Origin: Actinacidiphila yeochonensis CN732
GTDB taxonomy: Bacteria > Actinomycetota > Actinomycetes > Streptomycetales > Streptomycetaceae
Reading direction: 5' to 3'
NCBI RefSeq assembly: GCF_000745345.1
Contig: NZ_JQNR01000003.1
Coordinates: forward strand, 1,116,001 to 1,180,000
DNA: 64,000 nt
The notes below the pieces were generated by a model that worked only from the letters and a program-made list of their open reading frames with translations, did no database searches and was not told where the DNA came from. This document shows, one piece after another, positions 53,219 through 64,000 of this stretch; the first letter of the stretch is position 1; every line of letters starts with the position of its first letter. A program made the translations under genes and the position numbers.

Positions 53219-54409
53219 TCAGCCGCCCGCGACGAACGTGCGCGCGGCCTTGTCGTGCCAGCCCTGCTTCCACGGCCGGTCCCACAGGCACCAGGCCACG
53301 CCCACGACGCCGACCAGCAGCAGGTCCAGCACCGTACGGACCAGCCAGCGGCGCAGGCTGGCGCCGAAGCCGGGCGGCTGCTGGGCCTCGATGTCCAGCA
53401 CCTTCAGGCCGGTCAGCCGCTTGCCCGCGGTACGCCCCCAACGCGCGGTCGGCAGCACCTCGACGAGCAGGCAGGCGACCAGGAAGACGGCCAGGACGGC
53501 GCCCAGCTGCGTGCCCGTGGTGCCGTCGAGCAGCCAGACCCGGACCGTACGGCCGGTCAGCTTCGCCTGGTCGACCTTGTCCTTGGCGTGGTGGTAGGCC
53601 GCCGAGCCCAGCGGGACGGCCGCCACCGCGGTCACCGCGCCGACCAGCACGGTGTCGACCAGCCGGGCGAGCAGCCGCCGCACCAGGCCGCCCGGCCGGG
53701 CGTCGGCGCGGGCCGACGCGAACGGGTCGGCCGCGACCGGCTTCCAGGGCACCACCGGCCCCTCGCCCCGCGCCAGGTCCTGCACCTGCGCGGCCCACGG
53801 CACGGCGGCCGGCCCCTCGGCACCCTGGCCCTGGCCCTGGCCCTGGCCCGTCTCAGGGACCCGAGCCGGAGCCGGGGCCGGGGCCGGCGTCGGAGCCGGG
53901 GCCGGGACGCCGCCGACGGGTCCACCGCCGAAGGGCGGCGCGGACGCGTCCCCCGCGAACGGCGCGGCGGCCCGCTCCGCGCCCCAGGAGATCCGCGGCG
54001 CCCCCGGTCCGGGCGGAGCCGTCGGGTTGGGGCCGGGCGGCAGCCGCCGCTCGGGGTCACCGGTCGGCGCGCCCGGCCCCGGGGCCCCGGCGGCGGCAGG
54101 CCAACCCCCCTGCGGCGCACGCGGGTCGGGCAGCTGGGCGGCGGCCGGGCCGTACTGCGCGACGGGGGCGGCCGGGTCCTCGTCGAGGAACATCGGGCCG
54201 GACTCGTCGAGCGCCGGACCACCGCGCCGACGGGCCGCCGGGGGCGCGCCGCCGTCCGACGGGGCCGGCCGGCTGGTGCCGGGAACCCACGCGGAGCCGT
54301 CCCAGTAGCGGACGTACCGCGGGATCGAGGGGTCCGGGTAGTAGCCCGGGGCGGGAGCGCCGGGCATGGAACCTGGGGAGCCTGGGGAGCCGGACGGTGG
54401 AGCGCTCAT
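53219..54409 (-). CDS. RDD family membrane protein with N-terminal DUF2510
   Basis: About 396 aa. DUF2510 (APGYYPDPSIPRYVRYWDGS AWVPG) at the N-terminus, a long Pro/Ala-rich low-complexity region including GQGQGQGQG and APAPTPAPAPAPA, then an RDD domain (LLARLVDTVLVGAVTAVAAV, GRTAGKRLTGLKVLDIEAQQ, LVGVVGVAWCLWDRPWKQGW). Tandem with the RDD gene 52211-53043 and related to it at the C-terminal KQG..D..A motif, so likely a duplicated pair. The start is uncertain because no SD precedes the ATGs at 54409 or 54367. Confidence 0.85.
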   Translation of the reverse strand: MSAPPSGSPGSPGSMPGAPAPGYYPDPSIPRYVRYWDGSAWVPGTSRPAPSDGGAPPAARRRGGPALDESGPMFLDEDPAAPVAQYGPAAAQLPDPRAPQGGWPAAAGAPGPGAPTGDPERRLPPGPNPTAPPGPGAPRISWGAERAAAPFAGDASAPPFGGGPVGGVPAPAPTPAPAPAPARVPETGQGQGQGQGAEGPAAVPWAAQVQDLARGEGPVVPWKPVAADPFASARADARPGGLVRRLLARLVDTVLVGAVTAVAAVPLGSAAYHHAKDKVDQAKLTGRTVRVWLLDGTTGTQLGAVLAVFLVACLLVEVLPTARWGRTAGKRLTGLKVLDIEAQQPPGFGASLRRWLVRTVLDLLLVGVVGVAWCLWDRPWKQGWHDKAARTFVAGG

Positions 54410-54677
54410 CGTGCACGGAATCCGTATCTGCTCGGCCGGGGGTGGCAACGTCCACATCTACCAGACCGCGGCGCCCGTTGGGCCCGGCCCGGCGACCACC
54501 ACTCCCCCAGCACGCCAATACCCCGGCGGGCGGGCCGCCGTCAGGCGTTCGGGAAATCCGGACCGATGCGCCCGCTCCCGCGTAATGGTGGCCCAGTCAC
54601 GCGCTCTCTCCAGGTGCGGGCCCCGAACACGCCACCCGCCCCTGGGGCCACCGCGCCGAGGAAAGGACGTCGGACTC

Positions 54678-55208
54678 ATGCAGAACGTGGTGGAACGCGA
54701 ACTCGAAATGCGGCTGGTGCTGTCACCGGAGCGGAGCATTCCGGTTCCGGCACGGCTGTCCTACCGCACGGACGACCCGTTCGCTGTGCACATCACCTTC
54801 CACATCGGCTCGGCGGCGCCGGTCGACTGGACCTTCGCCCGCGAGCTGATCGTGGAGGGGGTGTTCCGGCCGTGCGGCAGCGGCGACGTGCGGATCTGGC
54901 CGACGAAGGCGGACGGGCGCGCGGTGCTGTGCCTCGCGCTCAGCTCGCCGGACGGCGACGCGCTGCTGGAGGCGCCGGCCCCGCAGGTGGCCGCCTGGCT
55001 GGAACGGACGCTGCGCGCGGTGCCACCGGGCACCGAGCACGAACAGCTCTCCATCGAGGACGCGTTGACCAGGCTGCTGGCCCCTGCGGCCGGCGACGAG
55101 GTGTGGCTGCGCGGCCGCCCCACCCCGCCGCGCCGACCCGGCGGCCCGGCCCGCCCGGCCCGCCCTGCCTGCCCGGGCGCGGAGGACGCCCCGGACGCCG
55201 GTGCCTGA
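54678..55208 (+). CDS. ssgG: SsgA-like sporulation/cell-division protein
   Basis: 176 aa. SALP fold: MRLVLSPERSIPVPARLSYR, TDDPFAVHITFHIGSAAPVD WTFARELI, and a C-terminal ALTRLLAPA helix. SALPs, confined to sporulating actinomycetes, direct septum placement and peptidoglycan remodelling. The order SALP - FAD oxidase - hppD - AsnC regulator matches my memory of the ssgG region of S. coelicolor. The last ~35 residues are a Pro/Arg/Ala tail beyond the usual ~140-aa fold. Confidence 0.88.
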   Translation: MQNVVERELEMRLVLSPERSIPVPARLSYRTDDPFAVHITFHIGSAAPVDWTFARELIVEGVFRPCGSGDVRIWPTKADGRAVLCLALSSPDGDALLEAPAPQVAAWLERTLRAVPPGTEHEQLSIEDALTRLLAPAAGDEVWLRGRPTPPRRPGGPARPARPACPGAEDAPDAGA

Positions 55209-55341
55209 CCGGCCGTCCGGCCAGGGCGCCGGGCCCGGGCCGAACGGGCCGCACGGGCCCAGGCCGTACGGCCCCGGGCCGCCGCACGGTCCGGGGCCCG
55301 GCGCCCCGGACCCGAAGGCCCGGACTCCCAAGGCCCCGGCC

Positions 55342-56712
55342 TCAGAGCACCTTGCCCGGGTTGAGCAGGCCGAGCGGGTCGAGGACGGCCTTGATGCCGC
55401 GCTGCACCTCCAGCCCGGTGGGGCCGAGTTCGCGGGCCAGCCACTCGCGCTTGAGGGTGCCCACGCCGTGCTCGCCGGTGATGGTGCCGCCCAGCGACAG
55501 GCCGAGCTCCATGATGGCGTCGAACGACTCGCGGGCCCGCCCGGCCTCGGCCTCGTCGGTGCCGTCGAAGCAGACCACCGGGTGGGCGTTGCCGTCGCCG
55601 GCGTGCGCGCACACCCCGATCACCAGGTCGTACCGCCGGGCGATGGCGGCCACCCCGTCGAGCAGTTCGGCGAGCCGGCCGCGCGGCACGCACACGTCGT
55701 CGATGAGCATGGACGGCTTCACCCGTTCCAACGCCGTCAGCGACAGCCGGCGGGCCTGGAGCAGCATCTCCGACTCCTCCGGGTCGGAGGCCGGCACCAC
55801 GTCGGTGGCGCCGGCGGCCTCGCACAGCGCGCCGACGGCGGCGAGGTCCGCGGCCGGGTCCTCGCTGTCGAAGGCGGCCAGCAGCAGCGCCTCGGTGGTC
55901 TCCGGCAGGCCCATCTTCGCCATCGCGTTGACCGCGCGGACGGTGGTGCCGTCCATCAGCTCCAGCAGCGACGGCACGTGGCCGCTCGCCATGATCGCGC
56001 TCACCGCGCGCCCCGCGCCCCCGGTGGAGGGGAACTCGGCGACCAGCGCCAACTGCGGGCGGGGCGCCGGGCGCAGCGCCAGCACCGCCTTGACGACCAC
56101 GCCGAGGGTGCCCTCGGAGCCGACGAACAGCCGGGTGAGGTCGTAGCCGGCCACCCCCTTGGCGGTGCGCCGGCCGGTGGTCAGCAGCCGCCCGTCGGCG
56201 AGCACGACGTCGAGGCCGAGCACGTACTCGGCCGTCACCCCGTACTTCACGCAGCACAGGCCGCCGGCGCCGGTGGCGATGTTGCCGCCGACCGTGCACT
56301 GCTCCCAGCTCGACGGGTCCGGCGGGTAGCAGAGGCCGTGCTCGCCGACCGCCTTGGAGAGCACGGCGTTGACGACGCCGGGCTCGACCACGGCCACCCG
56401 GTCCACCGGGTCGATCTCCAGGACGCGGTCCATCCGCTCCAGGGACAGCAGGACGCAGCCGTCCACCGCGGAGGCGCCTCCCGACAGCCCGGTACGGGCG
56501 CCCTGCGGGACCACCGGCACCCGCAGCCCGCTCGCGGTGCGCATGACGTGCTGGACCTGCTCCACGGTGCGCGGGCGGACCACGGCGGCGGCCGTGCCGA
56601 CCTCGGTGAAGCCCGCCATGTCGCGGGAGTGGGCGGCGACCACGTCGGGGTCGGTGATCAGCGCCTCGGCGGGCAGGCCGGCGGCCAGCGCGGTGATGAG
56701 TGTGTCGTGCAT
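55342..56712 (-). CDS. FAD-linked oxidase (glycolate oxidase GlcD-like)
   Basis: 456 aa. PCMH-type FAD domain (VPVVPQGARTGLSGGASAVD, CTVGGNIATGAGGLCCVKYG) and a C-terminal FAD-oxidase/cap domain ending NPGKVL, with VCAHAGDGNAHPVVCFD and TITGEHGVGTLKREWL. Oxidises a 2-hydroxyacid. It follows hppD on the same strand (107 bp), so the two may share transcription; a role in handling hydroxyacids from aromatic amino acids is possible. Confidence 0.93.
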   Translation of the reverse strand: MHDTLITALAAGLPAEALITDPDVVAAHSRDMAGFTEVGTAAAVVRPRTVEQVQHVMRTASGLRVPVVPQGARTGLSGGASAVDGCVLLSLERMDRVLEIDPVDRVAVVEPGVVNAVLSKAVGEHGLCYPPDPSSWEQCTVGGNIATGAGGLCCVKYGVTAEYVLGLDVVLADGRLLTTGRRTAKGVAGYDLTRLFVGSEGTLGVVVKAVLALRPAPRPQLALVAEFPSTGGAGRAVSAIMASGHVPSLLELMDGTTVRAVNAMAKMGLPETTEALLLAAFDSEDPAADLAAVGALCEAAGATDVVPASDPEESEMLLQARRLSLTALERVKPSMLIDDVCVPRGRLAELLDGVAAIARRYDLVIGVCAHAGDGNAHPVVCFDGTDEAEAGRARESFDAIMELGLSLGGTITGEHGVGTLKREWLARELGPTGLEVQRGIKAVLDPLGLLNPGKVL

Positions 56713-56819
56713 GGGCACACCCTCGCACCTCCGTGCGGGCCGCCTCAATGGCCCGCCACCTGCGAGTTTCGCGGTGACGGGCCGGAAGTGGACCGGTGCC
56801 GGGCGCCGCTGACTGGGGA

Positions 56820-58790
<1,971 letters not shown>

Positions 58791-59129
58791 CTACGGTAAG
58801 GACGTGCCAACAGCGCCCCACGACTCCTGCCGCGCCCCTCACGCCCCAGCCGCCCCCGCGCCCGGGGGCGCTGCCCGGGGTGCCCGCGCGGGTGGTGCGG
58901 CGGGGTCCTCGGACGCTGCCCACGGGCGCCCGAGGTGGCGTGCGGAGCCGCCGGCGGCCGGGCCGCTGCCCGGCCCGGCGGACGACGGCTCCCCGGTCCG
59001 CCCCCGCCCACCGGCCCGCGTCCGCTGGGCCCGCCGCGCCGGCTGACCACCGGCCGGACCGTCGACCGTCCTTCGGCAACCGCCGACCACCCGACCACCC
59101 GACCACCCGACTATCTGGGGGATACCGCC

Positions 59130-60701
59130 TTGAGCCCGCGCGACCCGTCCGCCGCACCGTCCGCCGCCGGCGCCCCGGCCGCCCGCCGCCCCGAGGGGTC
59201 AGGTCCCAGGGAGCGGTCCGGCGCGCCGGACGGCGCCGACCCGGACGCCGGCGCGCCGTCTCCTGACGGCCCGTCTCTTGACGGTCCGCCTCATGGCGGG
59301 CTGCTGGACCCGATCACCCCGCCAGGGCCCTCGGACGCGGCGGAACCGGCCGTCCCGGCGGAGCCGGCCGACGACTCGCGGGAGGCGGAGGAGGACCGCG
59401 GCCAGGAGCCCGCGCCGGGCGACGCGCCGCGCGACCGCCGTCCGCTGGCGCTGCTCCTCGCCGCCAGCGTGATCTCCATGATGGGCGGCACCCTGACGCT
59501 CGTCGCCGTGCCGTGGTTCGTGCTGGCCACCACGGGCAGCGCGGCGCGGGCCGGGGTGGTCGCGTTCGCGTCCGCCGTGCCCGTGGTGGTGGCCGCGGTG
59601 CTCGGCGGCCCGCTGATCGACCGTCTCGGGGTCACCGCGTCCAGCGTCTGCTCCGACGCGGTCTGCGCCCTGACGACGGCCGCGATACCCGTGCTCCACC
59701 TGCTCGGCGGGCTCACCTTCGGCCGGCTGGTCGCGCTGGTCGTGCTGTGCGGCCTGTTCCGCGCGCCCGGGGACACGGCGCGCGAGGTGCTGGTGCCCGC
59801 GCTGGCCGTCCGGGCGGGTACGAGCATCCAGCGGGCCAACAGCGCCTACGAGGGCGCCTACCGGGGAGCGCGGATGATCGGCGCGCCGCTGGCCGGCGTC
59901 CTGGTGGCCGTGCTCGGCGCGGTCAACCTGCTGCTGCTGGACGCCGGTACGTTCGCCGTCTCCGCGGTGCTGGTCGGGGTCGGCGCGCGCGGCGCCGTAC
60001 AGCGCCGGCGGTCCGAGCAGCCGGCGGCCGGCGGGGTCCGCGCCGCCCTGGCGGGCTACCGCACCGACCTGCGGGAGGGCTTCCGCTACCTCCTCGGGGC
60101 CCGGCTGCTCTTCGCCATCGTCGGGATCGTGATGATGACGAACGCGCTGGACCAGGCGTGGTCGGCGGTGCTGCTGCCGGTGCAGGCCCGCGAGCGGCTG
60201 GGCGGCTCGGTCAGCCTGGGCGTGGTCACCGGCACCTTCGCCGGCGCCGCGCTGTGCGGGACGCTGCTGTACGGCGTGGTCGGGCACCGGTTCTCGCAGC
60301 GGACCCTGTTCATCGGCGGGTTCCTGCTCGCCGGCTTCCCGCGGACCCTGGTGGGGGCCTTCGTGCCGGGACACCTGGCGCCGCTGGTCGCGGTGTGCGT
60401 GCTCTGCGGGCTGGCCGGCGGTGTGATCAACCCGATCATCGGCTCGGAGCTGGTCAGGCTGGTGCCCGAACGGCTGCGCAGCCGGGTCTTCGGCGCGGTC
60501 AGCTCGGGCGTGCTGGTCGCGGTGCCGCTGGGCGGGCTGGTCGGCGGCTACGCCGTCCAGTACGCGGGCCTGACCACCGCCATGGCCGTCGTCAGCTCGA
60601 TCTACCTGCTGACGACGCTGAGCCCGCTGGTGATGCCGGCCTTCCGCGCCTGGGACTCGGCCGGCGCGCCCGCACCGCTGGACGCGGCCCCGACGGGCTG
60701 A
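59130..60701 (+). CDS. MFS transporter (enterobactin exporter/EntS-like)
   Basis: 523 aa from a TTG at 59130 with GGGGGA seven bases upstream; TTG is chosen because no ATG or GTG with an SD occurs in the Pro/Asp-rich arm. About 100 residues of disordered cytosolic N-terminus precede twelve helices (LLAASVISMMGGTLTLVAVP, VPVVVAAVLGGPLIDRLGV, with the DRLG loop). The C-half has LLAGFPRTLVGAFVPGHLAP. This MFS_3 branch includes siderophore and macrolide exporters; substrate unknown. Confidence 0.9.
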   Translation: MSPRDPSAAPSAAGAPAARRPEGSGPRERSGAPDGADPDAGAPSPDGPSLDGPPHGGLLDPITPPGPSDAAEPAVPAEPADDSREAEEDRGQEPAPGDAPRDRRPLALLLAASVISMMGGTLTLVAVPWFVLATTGSAARAGVVAFASAVPVVVAAVLGGPLIDRLGVTASSVCSDAVCALTTAAIPVLHLLGGLTFGRLVALVVLCGLFRAPGDTAREVLVPALAVRAGTSIQRANSAYEGAYRGARMIGAPLAGVLVAVLGAVNLLLLDAGTFAVSAVLVGVGARGAVQRRRSEQPAAGGVRAALAGYRTDLREGFRYLLGARLLFAIVGIVMMTNALDQAWSAVLLPVQARERLGGSVSLGVVTGTFAGAALCGTLLYGVVGHRFSQRTLFIGGFLLAGFPRTLVGAFVPGHLAPLVAVCVLCGLAGGVINPIIGSELVRLVPERLRSRVFGAVSSGVLVAVPLGGLVGGYAVQYAGLTTAMAVVSSIYLLTTLSPLVMPAFRAWDSAGAPAPLDAAPTG

Positions 60702-60816
60702 GCCCCCCGCCGGCTGCCACCGGCTGCGCATCGATCACCCCGGCCGCCTCGGGCCGCCTGGACGGTCCGCGTCGCGCGGAGGGTGCCCCTGCCGGTGCCG
60801 GCGGGTGGCGCCGGTG

Positions 60817-61605
60817 TCAGCAGGTGGGGGTGGCGTGGCCGGCGCGGATGTCGGCGAGGGCGGTCAGCGCGCCGTCGAGCGTGGTCACCGGGACCAGTTT
60901 CAGCCCGCCGGGCAGCTCCGCCGTGGCGTCCGAGCACTCGGCGCGCGGCACGAGGAAGACGGTGGCGCCGTCACGCCGGGCCGCCTGCTCCTTGAGCGGC
61001 ACCCCGCCGACCGCGCCGACCGTGCCGCCCTCGGTGATCGTCCCGGTACCGGCGATCGTCCGGCCGCCGGTGAGGTCGCCGCCGTGCCCGTCACCGTCGA
61101 TCTTGTCGATGATGCCGAGGGTGAAGAGCAGGCCGGCGCTCGGGCCGCCCACGTCGGCCAGCCGCAGGGTCACCTTGACCTGCGAGGACGACAGCCCGAG
61201 GTGCTTGAGGGCGGCGGCGGTCGCGTCCTGCTGGGACTGGACCATCTCCTTCTCGTTGGCCTTGTTGATGGCCGTGACCGAGCCGCCCGTGGGGTAGACG
61301 GAGTCCCGCGGCATCGCCGCCCGGTCGTCGGCGAACCAGGCCCGCGCGACGTCCGAGAAGCGCACGGTGGTGTTCGGCGCGGTGGCCGCGATGGTGACCA
61401 TCCGCAGCTGGCCGCTGGTACGGCGGACCTGGACGCCGCTGACGGTGATCACCGGGGTGCCCTTGTCGGCGCCCAGGACGTCGGCGGTGATACCGGGCTC
61501 CACGATGGAGATCGGCAGCGGCGCGAGGGCGGCGACGAGCGCCAGGGCGACGACCACCACGGCGCACAGGGCCAGGGTCACCGTCCGGCGGGAGAGCGCA
61601 AGCAT
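60817..61605 (-). CDS. membrane-anchored S16 (Lon-like) serine protease
   Basis: 262 aa. One N-terminal membrane helix (TVTLALCAVVVVALALVAAL), an extracellular segment where a PDZ usually sits but in reduced form, and the Lon catalytic fold with Ser156 (DVGGPSAGLLFTLGIID) and Lys205 (GAVGGVPLKEQAARRDG) as the Ser-Lys dyad. No ATPase domain. Similar proteins (YlbL-type) process membrane or secreted proteins. The end ATPTC carries a terminal Cys. Confidence 0.9.
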   Translation of the reverse strand: MLALSRRTVTLALCAVVVVALALVAALAPLPISIVEPGITADVLGADKGTPVITVSGVQVRRTSGQLRMVTIAATAPNTTVRFSDVARAWFADDRAAMPRDSVYPTGGSVTAINKANEKEMVQSQQDATAAALKHLGLSSSQVKVTLRLADVGGPSAGLLFTLGIIDKIDGDGHGGDLTGGRTIAGTGTITEGGTVGAVGGVPLKEQAARRDGATVFLVPRAECSDATAELPGGLKLVPVTTLDGALTALADIRAGHATPTC

Positions 61606-61798
61606 GCGAAGAAGCTTATCCGGGGCTCGGGGGTGGCTTCCCCGACGGTGCTTCCCGGCCCCCGCGACCCGCTGCTCCCCCGGCCGCGCCCGGGCCCGGT
61701 CAGTCCCGCGGCCGCGCCCCGACGCAGCCGCGTCGGACCCCGTCAGGCGGCAGGGACGGGGGCGGGGACAGCGGCCGCGGGTCCTGCCGTCCTGCGGG

Positions 61799-62623
61799 TC
61801 AGCGCAGGGCCTCGGAGACCTCCGTGGCCGCCTCGACGACCCGCAGGCCGACCCGCTCGGGTACCGAGTCCACGAGCATCACCACGCCGACGCTGCCCTC
61901 GATGCCGGGCACCCCCAGCAGCGGGGCGGCGGCGCCGCTGGCGCCCGCCTCCAGCTCGCCCGAGGTGATCACGTAGCGGAGGTGCTCCCCGCCCATGACC
62001 TGGTCGGTGCCGTCGACCTGGTCGTCCGTCCCCACCGGCCGCAGCGCGTAGTCGGCGAAGCCCTGGTAGCCGCCGCCCGAGAGGACGCCGCCCGCGTACG
62101 CCCCGGCTGCGCCGGCCGGCTCGACCGAGCCGTCCCGGTGCACCCGCTCCCAGCCGAGGCCGTCGGCGGCCGGCCGGATGCCGCGCCCGGCGAGGATGGC
62201 CCGCCCGGCCGCGCCGCGGTCCAGCGGGTGGCGGAAACCGGTGCGGTAGGCCACGTGGTAGTCGGTCCAGGTCGGTTCGACCACCGCCACGGCCAGCGCC
62301 TCGGAGCCGTCGACGAGGGTGAGGTGGGCGGTGGCGCCGATGTCCTCGGCCAGCGAGCGCAGCGCGGGCAGCGCGGCCTCGCGCAGCAGCGGGTGCACCT
62401 GGTGGGCCAGGCCCAGCACGCCTAGCCCCACCCGGGCCCGCCCGCCGAGGTCCCGGCGGACCAGCGAGTGCTGTTCGAGCGTGGCGAGCAGGCGGTAGAC
62501 CACCGTGCGGTTCACGCCCAGCCTGGACGCCAACTCGGTCACGGTCAGGCCGTGATCGGTGTCGGCGAGCAACTTCAGGACCCTCAGGCCCCGGTCGAGC
62601 GTTTGAGACGTCTCCGCGGTCAC
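61799..62623 (-). CDS. IclR family transcriptional regulator
   Basis: 274 aa; GTG at 62623 behind GAGGAGGGG. Winged helix QTLDRGLRVLKLLADTDHGL then TVTELASRLGVNRTVVYRLL, followed by an effector domain (HLTLVDGSEALAVAVVEPTW, YRTGFRHPLDRGAAGRAILA). The stretch GTDDQVDGTDQVMGGEHLRY within the effector domain is longer than usual. It lies in its own transcription unit; target unknown. Confidence 0.93.
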   Translation of the reverse strand: MTAETSQTLDRGLRVLKLLADTDHGLTVTELASRLGVNRTVVYRLLATLEQHSLVRRDLGGRARVGLGVLGLAHQVHPLLREAALPALRSLAEDIGATAHLTLVDGSEALAVAVVEPTWTDYHVAYRTGFRHPLDRGAAGRAILAGRGIRPAADGLGWERVHRDGSVEPAGAAGAYAGGVLSGGGYQGFADYALRPVGTDDQVDGTDQVMGGEHLRYVITSGELEAGASGAAAPLLGVPGIEGSVGVVMLVDSVPERVGLRVVEAATEVSEALR

Positions 62624-62902
62624 GACGCCCCCTCCTCGTGAATCGGCGGCGCGTCCCACTGGACCCCTGGGGGCTCCGCACCGCCGGTCCCAACGGCAGT
62701 GCGCGGAGAGGCCGCCGGTCGGTTCTGAATACCGGCTGCGCTCCGCGGCTGCACTGCCACGGCGCGTGCGTGACCGGCACGCTAGCGAGGGAGTACCGCT
62801 CAGCGGAAGGGGTCGTCCACAATCCGGGCGCTGTCTTGACCTGGTCTTGACATGCCAAAGGTCCGCAATTCGTCCCAAGAACCCGCAATCCGCGGCACCA
62901 AA

Positions 62903-62949
62903 CGGCGGGTTTCACCCGCCGGGGTGTCACTCGTCGCAGTGACACCCCG
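62903..62949 (-). terminator. double hairpin
   Basis: CGGCGGGT-TTC-ACCCGCCG (62903-62921) abuts CGGGGTGTCACT-CGTCGC-AGTGACACCCCG (62920-62949). Placed between the helicase 3' end and the IclR promoter; most likely termination, though a regulatory RNA fold cannot be excluded. Confidence 0.55.
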
Positions 62950-62992
62950 GCTCGGGGTGGCACCCCTCCGGCGGCACCGCCGCCGCGCCGAA

Positions 62993-63034
62993 CCCGCCAC
63001 GCCGGACCCGCCACGCCGGACCCGCCACGCCGGA
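62993..63034. repeat. three tandem 14-bp repeats
   Basis: CCCGCCACGCCGGA at 62993-63006, 63007-63020 and 63021-63034. The gap 62624-63226 (603 bp) otherwise holds only the hairpins and low-complexity GC-rich sequence. Confidence 0.8.
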
Positions 63035-63226
63035 CCCGCCGCGAAAGTCCGCCGCGCAACCCGCCGCTGACGCCCAGGGCGGCAGCCCGGAGCAGCGACG
63101 CCCCCGGACGAAGGCGGCCCGGGACAACGGCGCCCCGGGCCCACGCGCGCGAACCTCCGCCCCGGGCGGCCGCTTCGCACCCGGCCCGTCAGGCCGTCAC
63201 GCCACGCGGCCGCCCCCGGCGGGCGG

Positions 63227-64000
63227 TCACTTCATCCGGGTCGCCCACTCCTGGACCTTCTTGATCCGCTCGTTCAGCTGCCCGGCGGTGGCCTCGGCGC
63301 TCGGCGGGCCGCCGCAGGCCCGGCGCAGCTCGTTGTGGACGACGCCGTGCGGCTTGCCGCTCTGGTGGTGGTAGGCGGCCACCAGGGTGTTCAGCTGCTT
63401 CCGCAGTTCGAGCAGCTGGCGGTGGCTGACCACGGGCCGCCGCTCGGCGGGCAGTTCGAGCAGGTCCGCCTCGTCGTCCGGCTTCTTGCGGCTGTGGGCG
63501 ATCTGCCGGGCCTGGCGCCGCTGGAGCAGTATCTGCACCTGGTCGGGTTCCAGCAGCCCGGGGATGCCGAGGTAGTCCTGCTCCTCCTCGCTGCCGGGGT
63601 GGGCCTGCATGCCGAACTCGGCGCCGTCGTACAGCACCCGGTCGAAGACCGCGTCCGACTCCAGCGCCTCGAACGGCAGCATGTCGTCGCCGGTCTCCTC
63701 GTCCTGCTCCTTCTCCGCCTCCGCCAGGAGCTTGTCCTCCTCGGCGAACGGGTCCTCCTCGCCCTGCTTCTTCGGGCGGTCCAGCACGTGGTCGCGCTCG
63801 ACCTCCATCTCCCCCGCGAACTCCAGCAGGTTGGGGATGGTCGGCAGGAAGACGGACGCGGTCTCGCCGCGCCGCCGGGACCGCACGAAGCGGCCCACGG
63901 CCTGGGCGAAGAACAGCGGCGTGGAGATCGTCGTGGCGTAGACGCCGACGGCCAGCCGCGGCACGTCGACGCCCTCGGAGACCATCCGGACGGCGACCAT
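63227..64000 (-). CDS. SF2 DEAD/DEAH-type helicase, C-terminal part
   Basis: 257 codons seen; the gene continues past the right window edge. Motif V-like VAVRMVSEGVDVPRLAVGVY and motif VI QAVGRFVRSRRRGE identify the RecA-2 domain of a superfamily 2 helicase of the SSL2/RadD-like group. A long acidic/basic linker (EEDKLLAEAEKEQDEE) and a helical C-terminus (QLNERIKKVQEWATRMK) follow. Presumed DNA repair or restart role; nuclease or ATPase motifs lie outside the window. Confidence 0.93.
   Translation of the reverse strand: MVAVRMVSEGVDVPRLAVGVYATTISTPLFFAQAVGRFVRSRRRGETASVFLPTIPNLLEFAGEMEVERDHVLDRPKKQGEEDPFAEEDKLLAEAEKEQDEETGDDMLPFEALESDAVFDRVLYDGAEFGMQAHPGSEEEQDYLGIPGLLEPDQVQILLQRRQARQIAHSRKKPDDEADLLELPAERRPVVSHRQLLELRKQLNTLVAAYHHQSGKPHGVVHNELRRACGGPPSAEATAGQLNERIKKVQEWATRMK

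Overview
The window is high-GC actinobacterial chromosome, almost certainly Streptomyces or a close relative. The clues are a GC-saturated third codon position, GTG/TTG starts, an SsgA-like sporulation protein, class F sortase, DUF397/WhiJ-type gene remnants, a DasR-like box in front of a GH18 chitinase, leaderless promoters, and a gene order I recall from the S. coelicolor SCO2817-SCO2941 interval (rph, free PTS EIIB, cysM-cysO-mec, clpS, ssgG, hppD, IclR). Synteny statements are from memory, not from a search.

Layout. 0-7 kb: PAS-GGDEF-EAL protein, secreted chitinase with its regulatory repeats, a luciferase-like monooxygenase, an IclR-fold regulator, tRNA-Lys. 7-19 kb: Cys-rich pentapeptide-repeat protein, frameshifted D-lactate dehydrogenase, class F sortase with a poly-Ser secreted protein, HAD and FAH hydrolases, DUF445 membrane protein, PLP enzyme, rdgB. 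19-28.7 kb: an accessory block of less extreme composition. It holds an eroded tetracycline-type ribosomal-protection gene, a methyltransferase-glycosyltransferase-MFS module bracketed by two diverged copies of a structured repeat, a tiny hydrophobic protein, a FUSC protein, an orphan eCIS-core (DUF4157) protein and an EF-hand protein. It ends at tRNA-Leu. 28.9-36.1 kb: bcp, DUF3618, a GroES-like protein, a class A PBP and a three-gene ABC exporter. 36.1-64 kb: rph, a TetR/hydrolase pair, EIIB, MBL hydrolase, the mec-(leader)-cysO-cysM sulfur locus, an amino-acid permease, clpS-DUF2017, the pncB/pncA NAD salvage pair, a secreted M6 protease, two RDD proteins, ssgG, the FAD oxidase-hppD-AsnC catabolic group, an MFS permease, a membrane-anchored S16 protease, an IclR regulator and the 3' part of an SF2 helicase.

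Most notable points. (1) rdgB and rph, usually adjacent, sit 17 kb apart in opposite orientation, exactly as expected from one inversion of about 18.3-36.4 kb; one predicted breakpoint carries crushed remnants of a WhiJ-type trio. (2) Two copies of a 120-142 nt element have conserved ends able to form a terminal helix. (3) The cysO-cysM genes are preceded by a 34-codon Cys-containing leader ORF, and CysO has a tail beyond its diglycine. (4) Several apparent frameshifts fall in G/C homopolymers, which points to assembly indels more than to real pseudogenes.
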